The notes under the pieces are model-generated. The model was not told the origin of the DNA. It saw only the letters and a list, made by a program, of their open reading frames with translations, and searched no databases. Of a stretch of DNA of 64,000 nucleotides, positions 1 through 13,850 are shown one piece after another. The stretch comes from Osmia lignaria lignaria (taxonomy: Eukaryota; Arthropoda; Insecta; Hymenoptera; Megachilidae). How positions within the stretch are numbered: the stretch's first letter is position 1; each line of letters opens with the position of its first letter. Where the stretch lies: positions 1,054,001 to 1,118,000 of the forward strand of contig NW_027478168.1 in assembly GCF_051020975.1 (NCBI RefSeq), written 5' to 3'. The position numbers and the translations under genes are program-made.

Positions 1-4
1 ATAT

Positions 5-2902
5 TTGCAGATATATCTCAAGGGAAGGGGCCTGACGGACATATTTCGAGATATTTCTTCTTCTTGTTGTTCTTCTTCTGCACAGCTAAGCTGGAAGTGG
101 CATTTCCAGCTCGCAATAGTGCAGAGTTATCTCAAAGAGAAGGGCCACGGTGTTTCTGTATCTCTATTATGTTGGTACGGCTTCGGAACTTTTAAATATC
201 TTGATATATCTCGAGAACTACGCATCTGATCAAAAAATATCATAGAAGGTAAAAAGTAGGAAACCTAATTCTCTACAAAAAAGGTCTCTTAACATTTTGC
301 CATAGCTCGCTTCGTTTCCGAGATATTTGCAGATTTATCTCAAGGGAAGGGGCCTGACGGACATATTTCGAGATATTTCTTCTTCTTGTTGTTCTTCTTC
401 TGCACAGCTAAGCTGGAAGTGGCATTTGCGGCTCGCACTCGTGCAGAGTTATCTCAAAGAAAGGGGCCACGGTGTTTCTGTATCTCTATTATGTTGGTGC
501 GGTTTCGGAACTTTTAAATATCTTGATATATCTCGAGAACTACGCATCTGATCAAAAAATATCATAGAACATAAAAAGTAGGAAACTTAATTCTCTACAA
601 ATAAGGTCTCTTAACATTTTGCCATAGCTCGCTTCGTTTCCGAGGTATTTGCAGATTTATCTCAAGGGAAGGGGCCTGACAGACATATTTCGAGATATTT
701 CTTCTTCTTGTTGTTCTTCCTCTGCACAGCTAAGCTGAAAGTGGCATTTGCAGCTCGCAATAGTGCAGAGTTATCTCAAAGAAAGGGGCCACGGTGTTTC
801 TGTATCTCTATTATGTTGGTGCGGCTTCGGAACTTTTAAATATCTCGATATATCTCGAAAACTACGCTTCTGATCAAAAAATATCATAGAACTTAAATTG
901 TAGGAAACATAATTCTCTACAAAAAACGTCTCTTAACATTTTGCCATAGCTCGCTTCGTTTCCGAGATATTTGCCGATTCAGCTCAAAGGAACTGGCCTG
1001 ACGGACATATTTCGAGATATTTCTTCTTCTTGTTGTTCTTCCTCTGCACAGCTAAGCTGGAAGTGGCATTTGCAGCTCGCAATAGTGCAGAGTTATCTAA
1101 AAGAAAGGGGCCACGGTGTTTCTGTATCTCTATTATGTTGGTGCGGCTTCGGAACTTTTAAATATCTTGATATATCTCGAGAACTACGCATCAGATAAAA
1201 AAATATCATAGAACATAAAAAGTAGGAAACTTAATTCTCTACAAAAAAGGTCTCTTAACATTTTGCCATAGCCCTCTTCGTTTCCGAGATATTTGCAGAT
1301 TTATCTCAAGGGAAGGGGCCTGACGGACATTAATCGAGATATTTCTTCTTCTTGATGTTCTTCTTCTGCACAGCTAAGCTGGAAGTGGCATTTGCAGCTC
1401 GCAATAGTGCAGAGTTATCTCAAAGAAAGGGGCCACGGTGTTTCTGTATCTCTATTATGTTGGTGCGGCTTCGGAACTTTTAAATATCTTGATATATCTC
1501 GAGAACTACGCATCTGATCAAAGAATATCATAGAACATAAATTGTAGGAAACATAATTCTCTACAAAAAAGGTCTCTTAACATTTTGCCATAGCTCGCTT
1601 CGTTTCCGAGATATTTGCAGATATATCTCAAGGGAAGGGGCCTGACGGACATATTTCGAGATATTTCTTCTTCTTGTTGTTCTTCTTCTGCACAGCTAAG
1701 CTGGAAGTGGCATTTCCAGCTCGCAATAGTGCAGAGTTATCTCAAAGAGAAGGGCCACGGTGTTTCTGTATCTCTATTATGTTGGTGCGGCTTCGGAACT
1801 TTTAAATATCTTGATATATCTCGAGAACTACGCATCTGATCAAAAAATATCATAGAAGATAAAAAGTAGGAAACCTAATTCTCTACAAAAAAGGTCTCTT
1901 AACATTTTGCCATAGCTCGCTTCGTTTCCGAGATATTTGCAGATTTATCTCAAGGGAAGGGGCCTGACGGACATATTTCGAGATATTTCTTCTTCTTGTT
2001 GTTCTTCTTCTGCACAGCTAAGCTGGAAGTGGCATTTGCGGCTCGCACTAGTGCAGACTTATTTCAAAGAAAGGGGCCACGGTGTTTCTGTATCTCTATT
2101 ATGTTGGTGCGGTTTCGGAACTTTTAAATATCTTGATATATCTCGAGAACTACGCATCTGATCAAAAAATATCATAGAACATAAAAAGTAGGAAACTTAA
2201 TTCTCTACAAATAAGGTCTCTTAACATTTTGCCATAGCTCGCTTCGTTTCCGAGATATTTGCAGATTTATCTCAAGGGAAGGGGCCTGACGGACATATTT
2301 CGAGATATTTCTTCTTCTTGTTGTTCTTCCTCTGCACAGCTAAGCTGGAAGTGGCATTTGCAGCTCGCAATAGTGCAGAGTTATCTCAAAGAAAGGGGCC
2401 ACGGTGTTTCTGTATCTCTATTATGTTGGTGCGGCTTCGGAACTTTTAAATATCTCGATATATCTCGAAAACTACGCTTCTGATCAAAAAATATCATAGA
2501 ACATAAATTGTAGGAAACATAATTCTCTACAAAAAACGTCTCTTAACAATTTGCCATAGCTCGCTTCGTTTCCGAGATATTTGCCGATTCAGCTCAAAGG
2601 AACTGCCCTGACGGACATATTTCGAGATATTTCTTCTTCTTGATGTTCTTCTTCTGCACAGCTAAGCTGGAAGTGGCATTTGCAGCTCGCAATAGTGCAG
2701 AGTTATCTCAAAGAAAGGGGCCACGGTGTTTCTGTATCTTTATTATGTTGGTGCGGCTTCGGAACTTTTAAATATCTTGATATATCTCGAGAACTACGCA
2801 TCTGATCAAAAAATATCATAGAAGATAAAAAGTAGGAAACCTAATTCTCTACAAAAAAGGTCTCTTAACATTTTGCCATAGCTCGCTTCGTTTCCGAGAT
2901 AT
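5..2902 (+). repeat. Nine-monomer block A, copy 1
   Basis: This block carries private markers in order: GGTACGG and AGAAGGTAAAAAG in the first unit; GCACTCGTGC in the second; CGAGGTATTTG, CTGACAGAC and CTGAAAGTGG in the third; ATCTAAAAG and CATCAGATAAAA in the fourth; CATTAATCGAG with CTTGATGTTC in the fifth; AGAGAAGGGCC in the sixth; GCAGACTTATTT in the seventh; and AACTGCCCTG in the ninth. The same series returns at 9343-12562, so the two blocks are copies of one segment. Confidence 0.9.
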
Positions 2903-5900
2903 TTGCAGATTTATCTCAAGGGAAGGGGCCTGACGGACATATTTCGAGATATTTCTTCTTCTTGTTGTTCTTCTTCTGCATAGCTAAGCTGGAAGTGGCA
3001 TTTGCGGCTCGCACTAGTGCAGAGTTATCTCAAAGAAAGGGGCCACGGTGTTTCTGTATCTCTATTATGTTGGTGCGGTTTCGGAACTTTTAAATATCTT
3101 GATATATCTCGAGAACTACGCATCTGATCAAAAAATATCATAGAACATAAAAAGTAGGAAACTTAATTCTCTACAAAAAAGGTCTCTTAACATTTTGCCA
3201 TAGCTCGCTTCGTTTCCGAGATATTTGCAGATTTATCTCAAGGGAAGGGGCCTGACGGACATATTTCGAGATATTTCTTCTTCTTGTTGTTCTTCTTCTG
3301 CACAGCTAAGCTGGAAGTGGCATTTGCGGCTCGCACTAGTGCAGAGTTATCTCAAAGAAAGGGGCCACGGTGTTTCTGTATCTCTATTATGTTGGTGCGG
3401 CTTCGGAACTTTTAAATATCTCGATATATCTCGAAAACTACGCTTCTGATCAAAAAATATCATAGAACATAAATTGTAGGAAACATAATTCGCTACAAAA
3501 AAGGTCTCTCAACATTTTGCCATAGCTCGCTTCGTTTCCGAGATATTTGCAGATATATCTCAAGGGCAGGGGCCTAACGGACATATTTCGAGATATTTCT
3601 TCTTCTTGTTGTTCTTCTTCTGCACAGCTAAACTGGAAGTGGCATTTCCAGCTCGCAATAGTGCAGAGTTATCTCAAAGAGAGGGGCCACGGTGTTTCTG
3701 TATCTCTATTATGTTGGTGCGGCTTCGGAACTTTTAAATATCTTGATATATCTCGAGAACTGCGCATCTGATCAAAAAATATCATAGAACATAAAAAGTA
3801 GGAATCTTAATTCTCTACAAAAAAGGTCTCTTAACATTTTGCCATAGCTCGCTTCGTTTCCGAGATATTTGCAGATTTATCTCAAGGGAAGGGGCCTAAC
3901 GGACATATTTCGAGTTATTTCTTCTTCTTGTTGTTCTTCTTCTGCACAGCTAAGCTGGAAGTGGCATTTGCGGCTCGCACTAGTGCAGAGTTATCTCAAA
4001 GAAAGGGGCCACGGTGTTTCTGTATCTCTATTATGTTGGTGCGGCTTCGGAACTTTTAAATATCTTGATATATCTCGAGAACTACGCATCTGATCAAAAA
4101 ATATCATAGAACATAAAAAGTAGGAAACTTAATTCTCTACAAAAAAGGTCTCTTAAGATTTTGCCATAGCTCGCTTCGTTTCCGAGATATTTGCAGATTT
4201 ATCTCAAGGGAAGGGGCCTGACGGACATATTTCGAGATATTTCCTCTTCTTGTTGTTCTTCTTCTGCACAGCTAAGCTGGAAGTGGCATTTACAGCTCGC
4301 AATAGTGCAGAGTTATCTCAAAGAAAGGGGCCACGGTGTTTCTGTATCTCTATTATGTTGGTGCGGCTTCGGAACTTTTAAATATCTCGATATATCTCGA
4401 AAACTACGCTTCTGATCAAAAAATATCATAGAACATAAATTGTAGGAAACATAATTCTCTACAAAAAACGTCTCTTAACATTTTGCCAGAGCTCGCTTCG
4501 TTTCCGAGATATTTGCCGATTCAGCTCAAAGGAACTGGCCTGACGGACATATTTCGAGATATTTCTTCTTCTTGTTGTTCTTCCTCTGCACAGCTAAGCT
4601 GGAAGTGGCATTTGCGGCTCGCACTAGTGCAGAGTTATCTCAAAGAAAGGGGCCACGGTGTTTCTGTATCCCTATTATGTTGGTGCGGCTTCGGAACTTT
4701 TAAATATCTCGATATATCTCGAAAACTACGCTTCTGATCAAAAAATATCATAGAACTTAAATTGTAGGAAACATAATTCTCCACAAAAAACGTCTCTTAA
4801 CATTTTGCCATAGCTCGCTTCGTTTCCGAGATATTTGCCGATTCAGCTCAAAGGAACTGGCCTGACGGACATATTTCGAGATATTTCTTCTTCTTGTTGT
4901 TCTTCCTCTGCACAGCTAAGCTGGAAGTGGCATTTGCAGCTCGCAATAGTGCAGAGTTATCTAAAAGAAAGGGGCCACGGTGTTTCTGTATCTCTATTAT
5001 GTTGGTGCGGCTTCGGAACTTTTAAATATCTTGATATATCTCGAGAACTACGCATCTGATCAAAAATTATCATAGAACATAAAAAGTAGGAAACTTAATT
5101 CTCTACAAAAAAGGTCTCTTAACATTTTGCCATAGCTCGCTTCGTTTCCGAGATATTTGCAGATTTATCTCAAGGGAAGGGGCCTGACGGACATATTTCG
5201 AGATATTTCTTCTTCTTGTTGTTCTTCTTCTGCACAGCTAAGCTGGAAGTGGCATTTGCGGCTCGCACTAGCGCAGAGTTATCTCAAAGAAAGGGGCCAC
5301 GGTGTTTCTGTATCTCTATTATGTTGGTGCGGCTTCGGAACTTTTAAATATCTCGATATATCTCGAAAACTACGCTTCTGATCAAAAAATAGCATAGAAC
5401 ATAAATTGTAGGAAACGTAATTCTCTACAAAAAAGGTCTCTTAACATTTTGCCATAGCTAGCTTCGTTTCCGAGATATTTGCAGATATATCTCAAGGGAA
5501 GGGGCCTGACGGACATATTTCGAGATATTTCTTCTTCTTGTTGTTCTTCTTCTGCACAGCTAAGCTGGAAGTGGCATTTAGAGCTCGCAATAGTGCAGAG
5601 TTATCTCAAAGAAAGGTGCCACGGTGTTTCTGTATCTCTATTATGTTGGTGCGGCTTCGGAACTTTTAAATATCTTGATATATCTCTAGAACTACGCATC
5701 AGATAAAAAAATATCATAGAACATAAAAAGTAGGAAACTTAATTCTCTACAAATAAGGTCTCTTAACATTTTGCCATAGCTCGCTTCGTTTCCGAGATAT
5801 TTGCAGATATATCTCAAGGGAAGGGGCCTGAAGGACATATTTCGAGATATTTCTTCTTCTTGTTGTTCTTCTTCTGCACAGCTAAGCTGGAAGTGGCATT

Positions 5901-8698
5901 TACAGCTCGCAATAGTGCAGAGTTATCTCAAAGAAAGGGGCCACGGTGTTTCTGTATCTCTATTATGTTGGTGCGGCTTCGGAACTTTTAAATATGTTGA
6001 TATATCTCGAGAACTACGCATCTGATCAAAAAATATCATAGAACATGAAAAGTAGGAAACTTAATTCTCTACAAATAAGGTCTCTTAACATTTTGCCATA
6101 GCTCGCTTCGTTTCCGAGATATTTGCAGATATATCTCAAGGGAAGGGGCCTGAAGGACATATTTCGAGATATTTCTTCTTCTTGTTGTTCTTCTTCTGCA
6201 CAGCTAAGCTGGAAGTGGCATTTACAGCTCGCAATAGTGCAGAGTTATCTCAAAGAAAGGGGCCACGGTGTTTCTGTATCTCTATTATGTTGGTGCGGCT
6301 TCGGAACTTTTAAATATCTTGATATATCTCGAGAACTACGCATCTGATCAAAAAATATCATAGAAGATAGAAAGTAGGAAACTTAATTCCCTACAAAAAA
6401 GGTCTCTTAACATTTTGCCATAGCTCGCTTCGTTTCCGAGATATTTGCAGATTTATCTCAAGGGAAGGGGCCTGACGGACATATTTCGAGATATTTCTTC
6501 TTCTTGTTGTTCTTCCTCTGCAAAGCTAAGCTGGAAGTGGCATTTGCAGCTCGCAATAGTGCAGAGTTATCTCAAAGAAAGGGTCCACGGTGTTTCTGTA
6601 TCTCTATTATGTTGGTGCGGCTTCGGAACTTTTAAATATCTCGATATATCTCGAAAACTACGCTTCTGATCAAAAAATATCATAGAACTTAAATTGTAGG
6701 AAACATAATTCTCTACAAAAAACGTCTCTTAACATTTTGCCATAGCTCGCTTCGTTTCCGAGATATTTGCCGATTCAGCTCAAAGGAACTGGCCTGACGG
6801 ACATATTTCGAGATATTTCTTCTTCTTGTTGTTCTTCTTCTGCACAGCTAAGCTGGAAGTGGCATTTACAGCTCGCAATAGTGCAGAGTTATCTCAAAGA
6901 AAGGGGCCACGGTGTTTCTGTATCTCTATTATGTTGGTGCGGCTTCGGAACTTTTAAATATCTCGATATATCTCGAAAACTACGATTCTGATCAAAAAAT
7001 ATCATAGAACATAAATTGTAGGAAACATAATTCTCTACAAAAAACGTCTCTTAACATTTTGCCATAGCTCGCTTCGTTTCCGAGATATTTGCCGATTCAG
7101 CTCAAAGGAACTGGCCTGACGGACATATTTCGAGATATTTCTTCTTCTTGTTGTTCTTCCTCTGCACAGCTAAGCTGGAAGTGGCATTTGCGGCTCGCAC
7201 TAGTGCAGAGTTATCTCAAAGAAAGGGGCCACGGTGTTTCTGTATCCCTATTATGTTGGTGCGGCTTCGGAACTTTTAAATATCTCGATATATCTCGAAA
7301 ACTACGCTTCTGATCAAAAAATATCATAGAACATAAATTGTAGGAAACATAATTCTCTACAAAAAACGTCTCTTAACATTTTGCCATAGCTCGCTTCGTT
7401 TCCGAGATATTTGCCGATTCAGCTCAAAGGAACTGGCCTGACGGACATATTTCGAGATATTTCTTCTTCTTGTTGTTCTTCCTCTGCACAGCTAAGCTGG
7501 AAGTGGCATTTGCAGCTCGCACTAGTGCAGAGTTATCTCAAAGAAAGGGGCCACGGTGTTTCTGTATCTCTATTATGTTGGTGCGGTTTCGGAACTTTTA
7601 AATATCTTGATATATCTCGAGAACTACGCATCTGATCAAAAAATATCATAGAACATAAAAAGTAGGAAACTTAATTCTCTACAAATAAGGTTTCTTAACA
7701 TTTTGCCATAGCTCGCTTCGTTTCCGAGATATTTGCAGATTTATCTCAAGGGAAGGGGCCTGACGGACATATTTCGAGATATTTCTTCTTCTTGTTGTTC
7801 TTCTTCTGCGCAGCTAAGCTGGAAGTGGCATTTGCAGCTCGCAATAGTGCAGAGATATCTCAAAGAAAGGGGCCACGCTGTTTCTGTATCTCTATTATGT
7901 TGGTGCGGCTTCGGAACTTTTAAATATCTTGATATATATCGAGAGCTACGCGTCTGATCAAAAAATATCATAGAACATAAAAAGTAGGAAACATAATTCT
8001 CTACAAAAAAGGTCTCTTAACATTTTGCCATAGCTCGCTTCGTTTCCGAGATATTTGCAGATATATCTCAAGGGAAGGGGCCTGACGGACATATTTCGAG
8101 ATATTTCTTCTTCTTGTTGTTCTTCTTCTGCACAGCTAAGCTGGAAGTGGCATTTGCAGCTCGCAATAGTGCAGAGTTATCTCAAAGAAAGGGGCCACGG
8201 TGTTTCTGTATCTCTATTATGTTGGTGCGGCTTCGGAACTTTTAAATATCTTGATATATCTCGAGAACTACGCATCTGATCAAAAAATATCATAGAACAT
8301 AAAAAGTAGGAAACTTAATTCTCTACAAAAAAGGTCTCTTAACATTTTGCCATAGCTCGCTTCGTTTCCGAGATATTTGCAGATTTATCTCAAGGGAAGG
8401 GGCCTGACGGACATATTTCGAGATATTTCTTCTTCTTGTTGTTCTTCTTCTGCACAGCTAAGCTGGAAGTGGCATTTGCGGCTCGCACTAGTGCAGAGTT
8501 ATCTCAAAGAAAGGGGCCACGGTGTTTCTGTATCTCTATTATGTTGGTGCGGCTTCGGAACTTTTAAATATCTCGATATATCTCGAAAACTACGCTTCTG
8601 ATCAAAAAATATCATAGAACATAAATTGTAGGAAACATAATTCTCTACAAAAAAGGTCTCTTAACATTTTGTCATAGCTCGCTTCGTTTCCGAGATAT
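2903..8698 (+). repeat. Mixed-type stretch of 18 monomers
   Basis: These are eighteen full 322-bp units without a clean higher-order period. Y and Q 5' ends and E and K 3' ends alternate irregularly. Q units here carry TTGCCGATTCAG, a form confined to about 971-12562. The adjacent units at 5801 and 6123 share CTGAAGGAC and are nearly identical. The units at 4513 and 7089 share GTATCCCTATTATG. The unit at 2903 has an in-frame TAG in its pseudo-coding frame. Confidence 0.85.
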
Positions 8699-9342
8699 TT
8701 GCAGATATATCTCAAGGGAAGGGGCCTGACGGACATATTTCGAGATATTTCTTCTTCTTGTTGTTCTTCCTCTGCACAGCTAAGCTGGAAGTGGCATTTG
8801 CAGCTCGCAATAGTGCAGAGTTATCTGAAAGAAAGGGGCCACGGTGTTTCTGTATCTCTATTATGTTGGTGCGGCTTCGGAAGTTTTAAATATCTTGATA
8901 TATCTCGAGAACTACGCATCAGATAAAAAAATATCATAGAACATAAAAAGTAGGAAACTTAATTCTCTACAAAAAAGGTCTCTTAACATTTTGCCATAGC
9001 CCTCTTCGTTTCCGAGATATTTGCAGATTTATCTCAAGGGAAGGGGCCTGACGGACATTAATCGAGATATTTCTTCTTCTTGATGTTCTTCTTCTGCACA
9101 GCTAAGCTGGAAGTGGCATTTGCAGCTCGCAATAGTGCAGAGTTATCTCAAAGAAAGGGGCCACGGTGTTTCTGTATCTCTATTATGTTGGTGCGGCTTC
9201 GGAACTTTTAAATATCTTGATATATCTCGAGAACTACGCATCTGATCAAAGAATATCATAGAACATAAATTGTAGGAAACATAATTCTCTACAAAAAAGG
9301 TCTCTTAACATTTTGCCATAGCTCGCTTCGTTTCCGAGATAT
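8699..9342 (+). repeat. Extra dimer related to block A units 4-5
   Basis: The two units repeat the pair at 971-1614. The first ends in CATCAGATAAAA. The second has the upstream CCCTCTTCG, then CATTAATCGAG and CTTGATGTTC, and ends GATCAAAGAATATC. The dimer sits directly before block A copy 2, which suggests duplication or exchange of this pair near the block boundary. Confidence 0.8.
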
Positions 9343-12300
9343 TTGCAGATATATCTCAAGGGAAGGGGCCTGACGGACATATTTCGAGATATTTCTTCTT
9401 CTTGTTGTTCTTCTTCTGCACAGCTAAGCTGGAAGTGGCATTTCCAGCTCGCAATAGTGCAGAGTTATCTCAAAGAGAAGGGCCACGGTGTTTCTGTATC
9501 TCTATTATGTTGGTACGGCTTCGGAACTTTTAAATATCTTGATATATCTCGAGAACTACGCATCTGATCAAAAAATATCATAGAAGGTAAAAAGTAGGAA
9601 ACCTAATTCTCTACAAAAAAGGTCTCTTAACATTTTGCCATAGCTCGCTTCGTTTCCGAGATATTTGCAGATTTATCTCAAGGGAAGGGGCCTGACGGAC
9701 ATATTTCGAGATATTTCTTCTTCTTGTTGTTCTTCTTCTGCACAGCTAAGCTGGAAGTGGCATTTGCGGCTCGCACTCGTGCAGAGTTATCTCAAAGAAA
9801 GGGGCCACGGTGTTTCTGTATCTCTATTATGTTGGTGCGGTTTCAGAACTTTTAAATATCTTGATATATCTCGAGAACTACGCATCTGATCAAAAAATAT
9901 CATAGAACATAAAAAGTAGGAAACTTAATTCTCTACAAATAAGGTCTCTTAACATTTTGCCATAGCTCGCTTCGTTTCCGAGGTATTTGCAGATTTATCT
10001 CAAGGGAAGGGGCCTGACAGACATATTTCGAGATATTTCTTCTTCTTGTTGTTCTTCCTCTGCACAGCTAAGCTGAAAGTGGCATTTGCAGCTCGCAATA
10101 GTGCAGAGTTATCTCAAAGAAAGGGGCCACGGTGTTTCTGTATCTCTATTATGTTGGTGCGGCTTCGGAACTTTTAAATATCTCGATATATCTCGAAAAC
10201 TACGCTTCTGATCAAAAAATATCATAGAACTTAAATTGTAGGAAACATAATTCTCTACAAAAAACGTCTCTTAACATTTTGCCATAGCTCGCTTCGTTTC
10301 CGAGATATTTGCCGATTCAGCTCAAAGGAACTGGCCTGACGGACATATTTCGAGATATTTCTTCTTCTTGTTGTTCTTCCTCTGCACAGCTAAGCTGGAA
10401 GTGGCATTTGCAGCTCGCAATAGTGCAGAGTTATCTAAAAGAAAGGGGCCACGGTGTTTCTGTATCTCTATTATGTTGGTGCGGCTTCGGAACTTTTAAA
10501 TATCTTGATATATCTCGAGAACTACGCATCAGATAAAAAAATATCATAGAACATAAAAAGTAGGAAACTTAATTCTCTACAAAAAAGGTCTCTTAACATT
10601 TTGCCATAGCCCTCTTCGTTTCCGAGATATTTGCAGATTTATCTCAAGGGAAGGGGCCTGACGGACATTAATCGAGATATTTCTTCTTCTTGATGTTCTT
10701 CTTCTGCACAGCTAAGCTGGAAGTGGCATTTGCAGCTCGCAATAGTGCAGAGTTATCTCAAAGAAAGGGGCCACGGTGTTTCTGTATCTCTATTATGTTG
10801 GTGCGGCTTCGGAACTTTTAAATATCTTGATATATCTCGAGAACTACGCATCAGATAAAAAAATATCATAGAACATAAAAAGTAGGAAACTTAATTCTCT
10901 ACAAAAAAGGTCTCTTAACATTTTGCCATAGCCCTCTTCGTTTCCGAGATATTTGCAGATTTATCTCAAGGGAAGGGGCCTGACGGACATTAATCGAGAT
11001 ATTTCTTCTTCTTGATGTTCTTCTTCTGCACAGCTAAGCTGGAAGTGGCATTTGCAGCTCGCAATAGTGCAGAGTTATCTCAAAGAAAGGGGCCACGGTG
11101 TTTCTGTATCTCTATTATGTTGGTGCGGCTTCGGAACTTTTAAATATCTTGATATATCTCGAGAACTACGCATCTGATCAAAGAATATCATAGAACATAA
11201 ATTGTAGGAAACATAATTCTCTACAAAAAAGGTCTCTTAACATTTTGCCATAGCTCGCTTCGTTTCCGAGATATTTGCAGATATATCTCAAGGGAAGGGG
11301 CCTGACGGACATATTTCGAGATATTTCTTCTTCTTGTTGTTCTTCTTCTGCACAGCTAAGCTGGAAGTGGCATTTCCAGCTCGCAATAGTGCAGAGTTAT
11401 CTCAAAGAGAAGGGCCACGGTGTTTCTGTATCTCTATTATGTTGGTGCGGCTTCGGAACTTTTAAATATCTTGATATATCTCGAGAACTACGCATCTGAT
11501 CAAAAAATATCATAGAAGATAAAAAGTAGGAAACCTAATTCTCTACAAAAAAGGTCTCTTAACATTTTGCCATAGCTCGCTTCGTTTCCGAGATATTTGC
11601 AGATTTATCTCAAGGGAAGGGGCCTGACGGACATATTTCGAGATATTTCTTCTTCTTGTTGTTCTTCTTCTGCACAGCTAAGCTGGAAGTGGCATTTGCG
11701 GCTCGCACTAGTGCAGACTTATCTCAAAGAAAGGGGCCACGGTGTTTCTGTATCTCTATTATGTTGGTGCGGTTTCGGAACTTTTAAATATCTTGATATA
11801 TCTCGAGAACTACGCATCTGATCAAAAAATATCATAGAACATAAAAAGTAGGAAACTTAATTCTCTACAAATAAGGTCTCTTAACATTTTGCCATAGCTC
11901 GCTTCGTTTCCGAGATATTTGCAGATTTATCTCAAGGGAAGGGGCCTGACGGACATATTTCGAGATATTTCTTCTTCTTGTTGTTCTTCCTCTGCACAGC
12001 TAAGCTGGAAGTGGCATTTGCAGCTCGCAATAGTGCAGAGTTATCTCAAAGAAAGGGGCCACGGTGTTTCTGTATCTCTATTATGTTGGTGCGGCTTCGG
12101 AACTTTTAAATATCTCGATATATCTCGAAAACTACGCTTCTGATCAAAAAATATCATAGAACATAAATTGTAGGAAACATAATTCTCTACAAAAAACGTC
12201 TCTTAACAATTTGCCATAGCTCGCTTCGTTTCCGAGATATTTGCCGATTCAGCTCAAAGGAACTGCCCTGACGGACATATTTCGAGATATTTCTTCTTCT

Positions 12301-12562
12301 TGATGTTCTTCTTCTGCACAGCTAAGCTGGAAGTGGCATTTGCAGCTCGCAATAGTGCAGAGTTATCTCAAAGAAAGGGGCCACGGTGTTTCTGTATCTC
12401 TATTATGTTGGTGCGGCTTCGGAACTTTTAAATATCTTGATATATCTCGAGAACTACGCATCTGATCAAAAAATATCATAGAACATAAAAAGTAGGAAAC
12501 TTAATTCTCTACAAAAAAGGTCTCTTAACATTTTGCCATACCTCGCTTCGTTTCCGAGATAT
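9343..12562 (+). repeat. Ten-monomer block A, copy 2
   Basis: The block A markers recur in the same order at an offset of 9338 bp (29 x 322). From the unit at 10953 onward the offset is 9660 bp, because one extra CATTAATCGAG unit (10631) has been added. Only scattered differences from copy 1 are visible, for example TTTCAGAAC at the end of the second unit and GCAGACTTATC in place of GCAGACTTATT. Similarity fades after the unit at 12241. Confidence 0.88.
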
Positions 12563-13850
12563 TTGCAGATTTATCTCAAGGGAAGGGGCCTGACGGACAT
12601 ATTTCGAGATATTTCTTCTTCTTGTTGTTCTTCTTCTGCACAGCTAAGCTGGAAGTGGCATTTGCGGCTCGCACTAGTGCAGAGTTATCTCAAAGAAAGG
12701 GGCCACGGTGTTTCTGTATCTCTATTATGTTGGTGCGGCTTCGGAACTTTTAAATATCTCGATATATCTCGAAAACTACGCTTCTGATCAAAAAATATCA
12801 TAGAACATAAATTGTAGGAAACATAATTCTCTACAAAAAACGTCTCTTAACATTTTGCCATAGCTCGCTTCGTTTCCGAGATATTTGCAGATTCAGCTCA
12901 AAGGAACGGGCCTGACGGACATATTTCGAGATACTTCTTTTTCTTGTTGTTCTTCCTCTGCACAGCTAAGCTGGAAGTGGCATTTGCAGCTCGCAATAGT
13001 GCAGAGTTATCTCAAAGAAAGGGTCCACGGTGTTTCTGTATCTCTATTATGTTGGTGCGGCTTCGGAACTTTTAAATATCTCGATATATCTCGAAAACTA
13101 CGCTTCTGATCAAAAAATATCATAGAACATAAATTGTAGGAAACATAATTCTCTACAAAAAAGGTCTCTCAACATTTTGCCATAGCTCGCTTCGTTTCCG
13201 AGATATTTGCAGATATATCTCAAGGGCAGGGGCCTGACGGACATATTTCGAGATATTTCTTCTTCTTGTTGTTCTTCTTCTGCACAGCTAAGCTGGAAGT
13301 GGCATTTACAGCTCGCAATAGTGCAGAGTTATCTCAAAGAAAGGGGCCACGGTGTTTCTGTATCTCTATTATGTTGGTGCGGCTTCGGAACTTTTAAATA
13401 TCTTGATATATCTCGAGAACTACGCATCTGATCAAAAAATATCATAGAACATAAAAAGTAGGAAACTTAATTCTCTACAAAAAAGGTCTCTTAACATTTT
13501 GCCATAGCTCGCTTCGTTTCCGAGATATTTGCAGATTTATCTCAAGGGAAGGGGCCTGACGGACATATTTCGAGATATTTCTTCTTCTTGTTGTTCTTCT
13601 TCTGCACAGCTAAGCTGGAAGTGGCATTTGCGGCTCGCACTAGTGCAGAGTTATCTCAAAGAAAGGGGCCACGGTGTTTCGGTATCTCTATTATGTTGGT
13701 GCGGCATCGGAACTTTTAAATATCTCGATATATCTCGAAAACTACGCTTCTGATCGAAAAATATCATGGAACATAAATTGTAGGAAACATAATTCTCTAC
13801 AAAAAACGTCTCTTAACATTTTGCCATAGCTCGCTTCGTTTCCGAGATAT
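12563..13850 (+). repeat. Four mixed monomers
   Basis: These are four 322-bp units. This stretch introduces the Q form with TTGCAGATTCAG and GATACTTCTTTTTC (unit 12885), which dominates later Q units. It also introduces GGGCAGGGGCC (unit 13207) and a K unit with GATCGAAAAAT and ATCATGGAAC (13529). It marks a change in local monomer composition compared with the first 12.5 kb. Confidence 0.85.
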
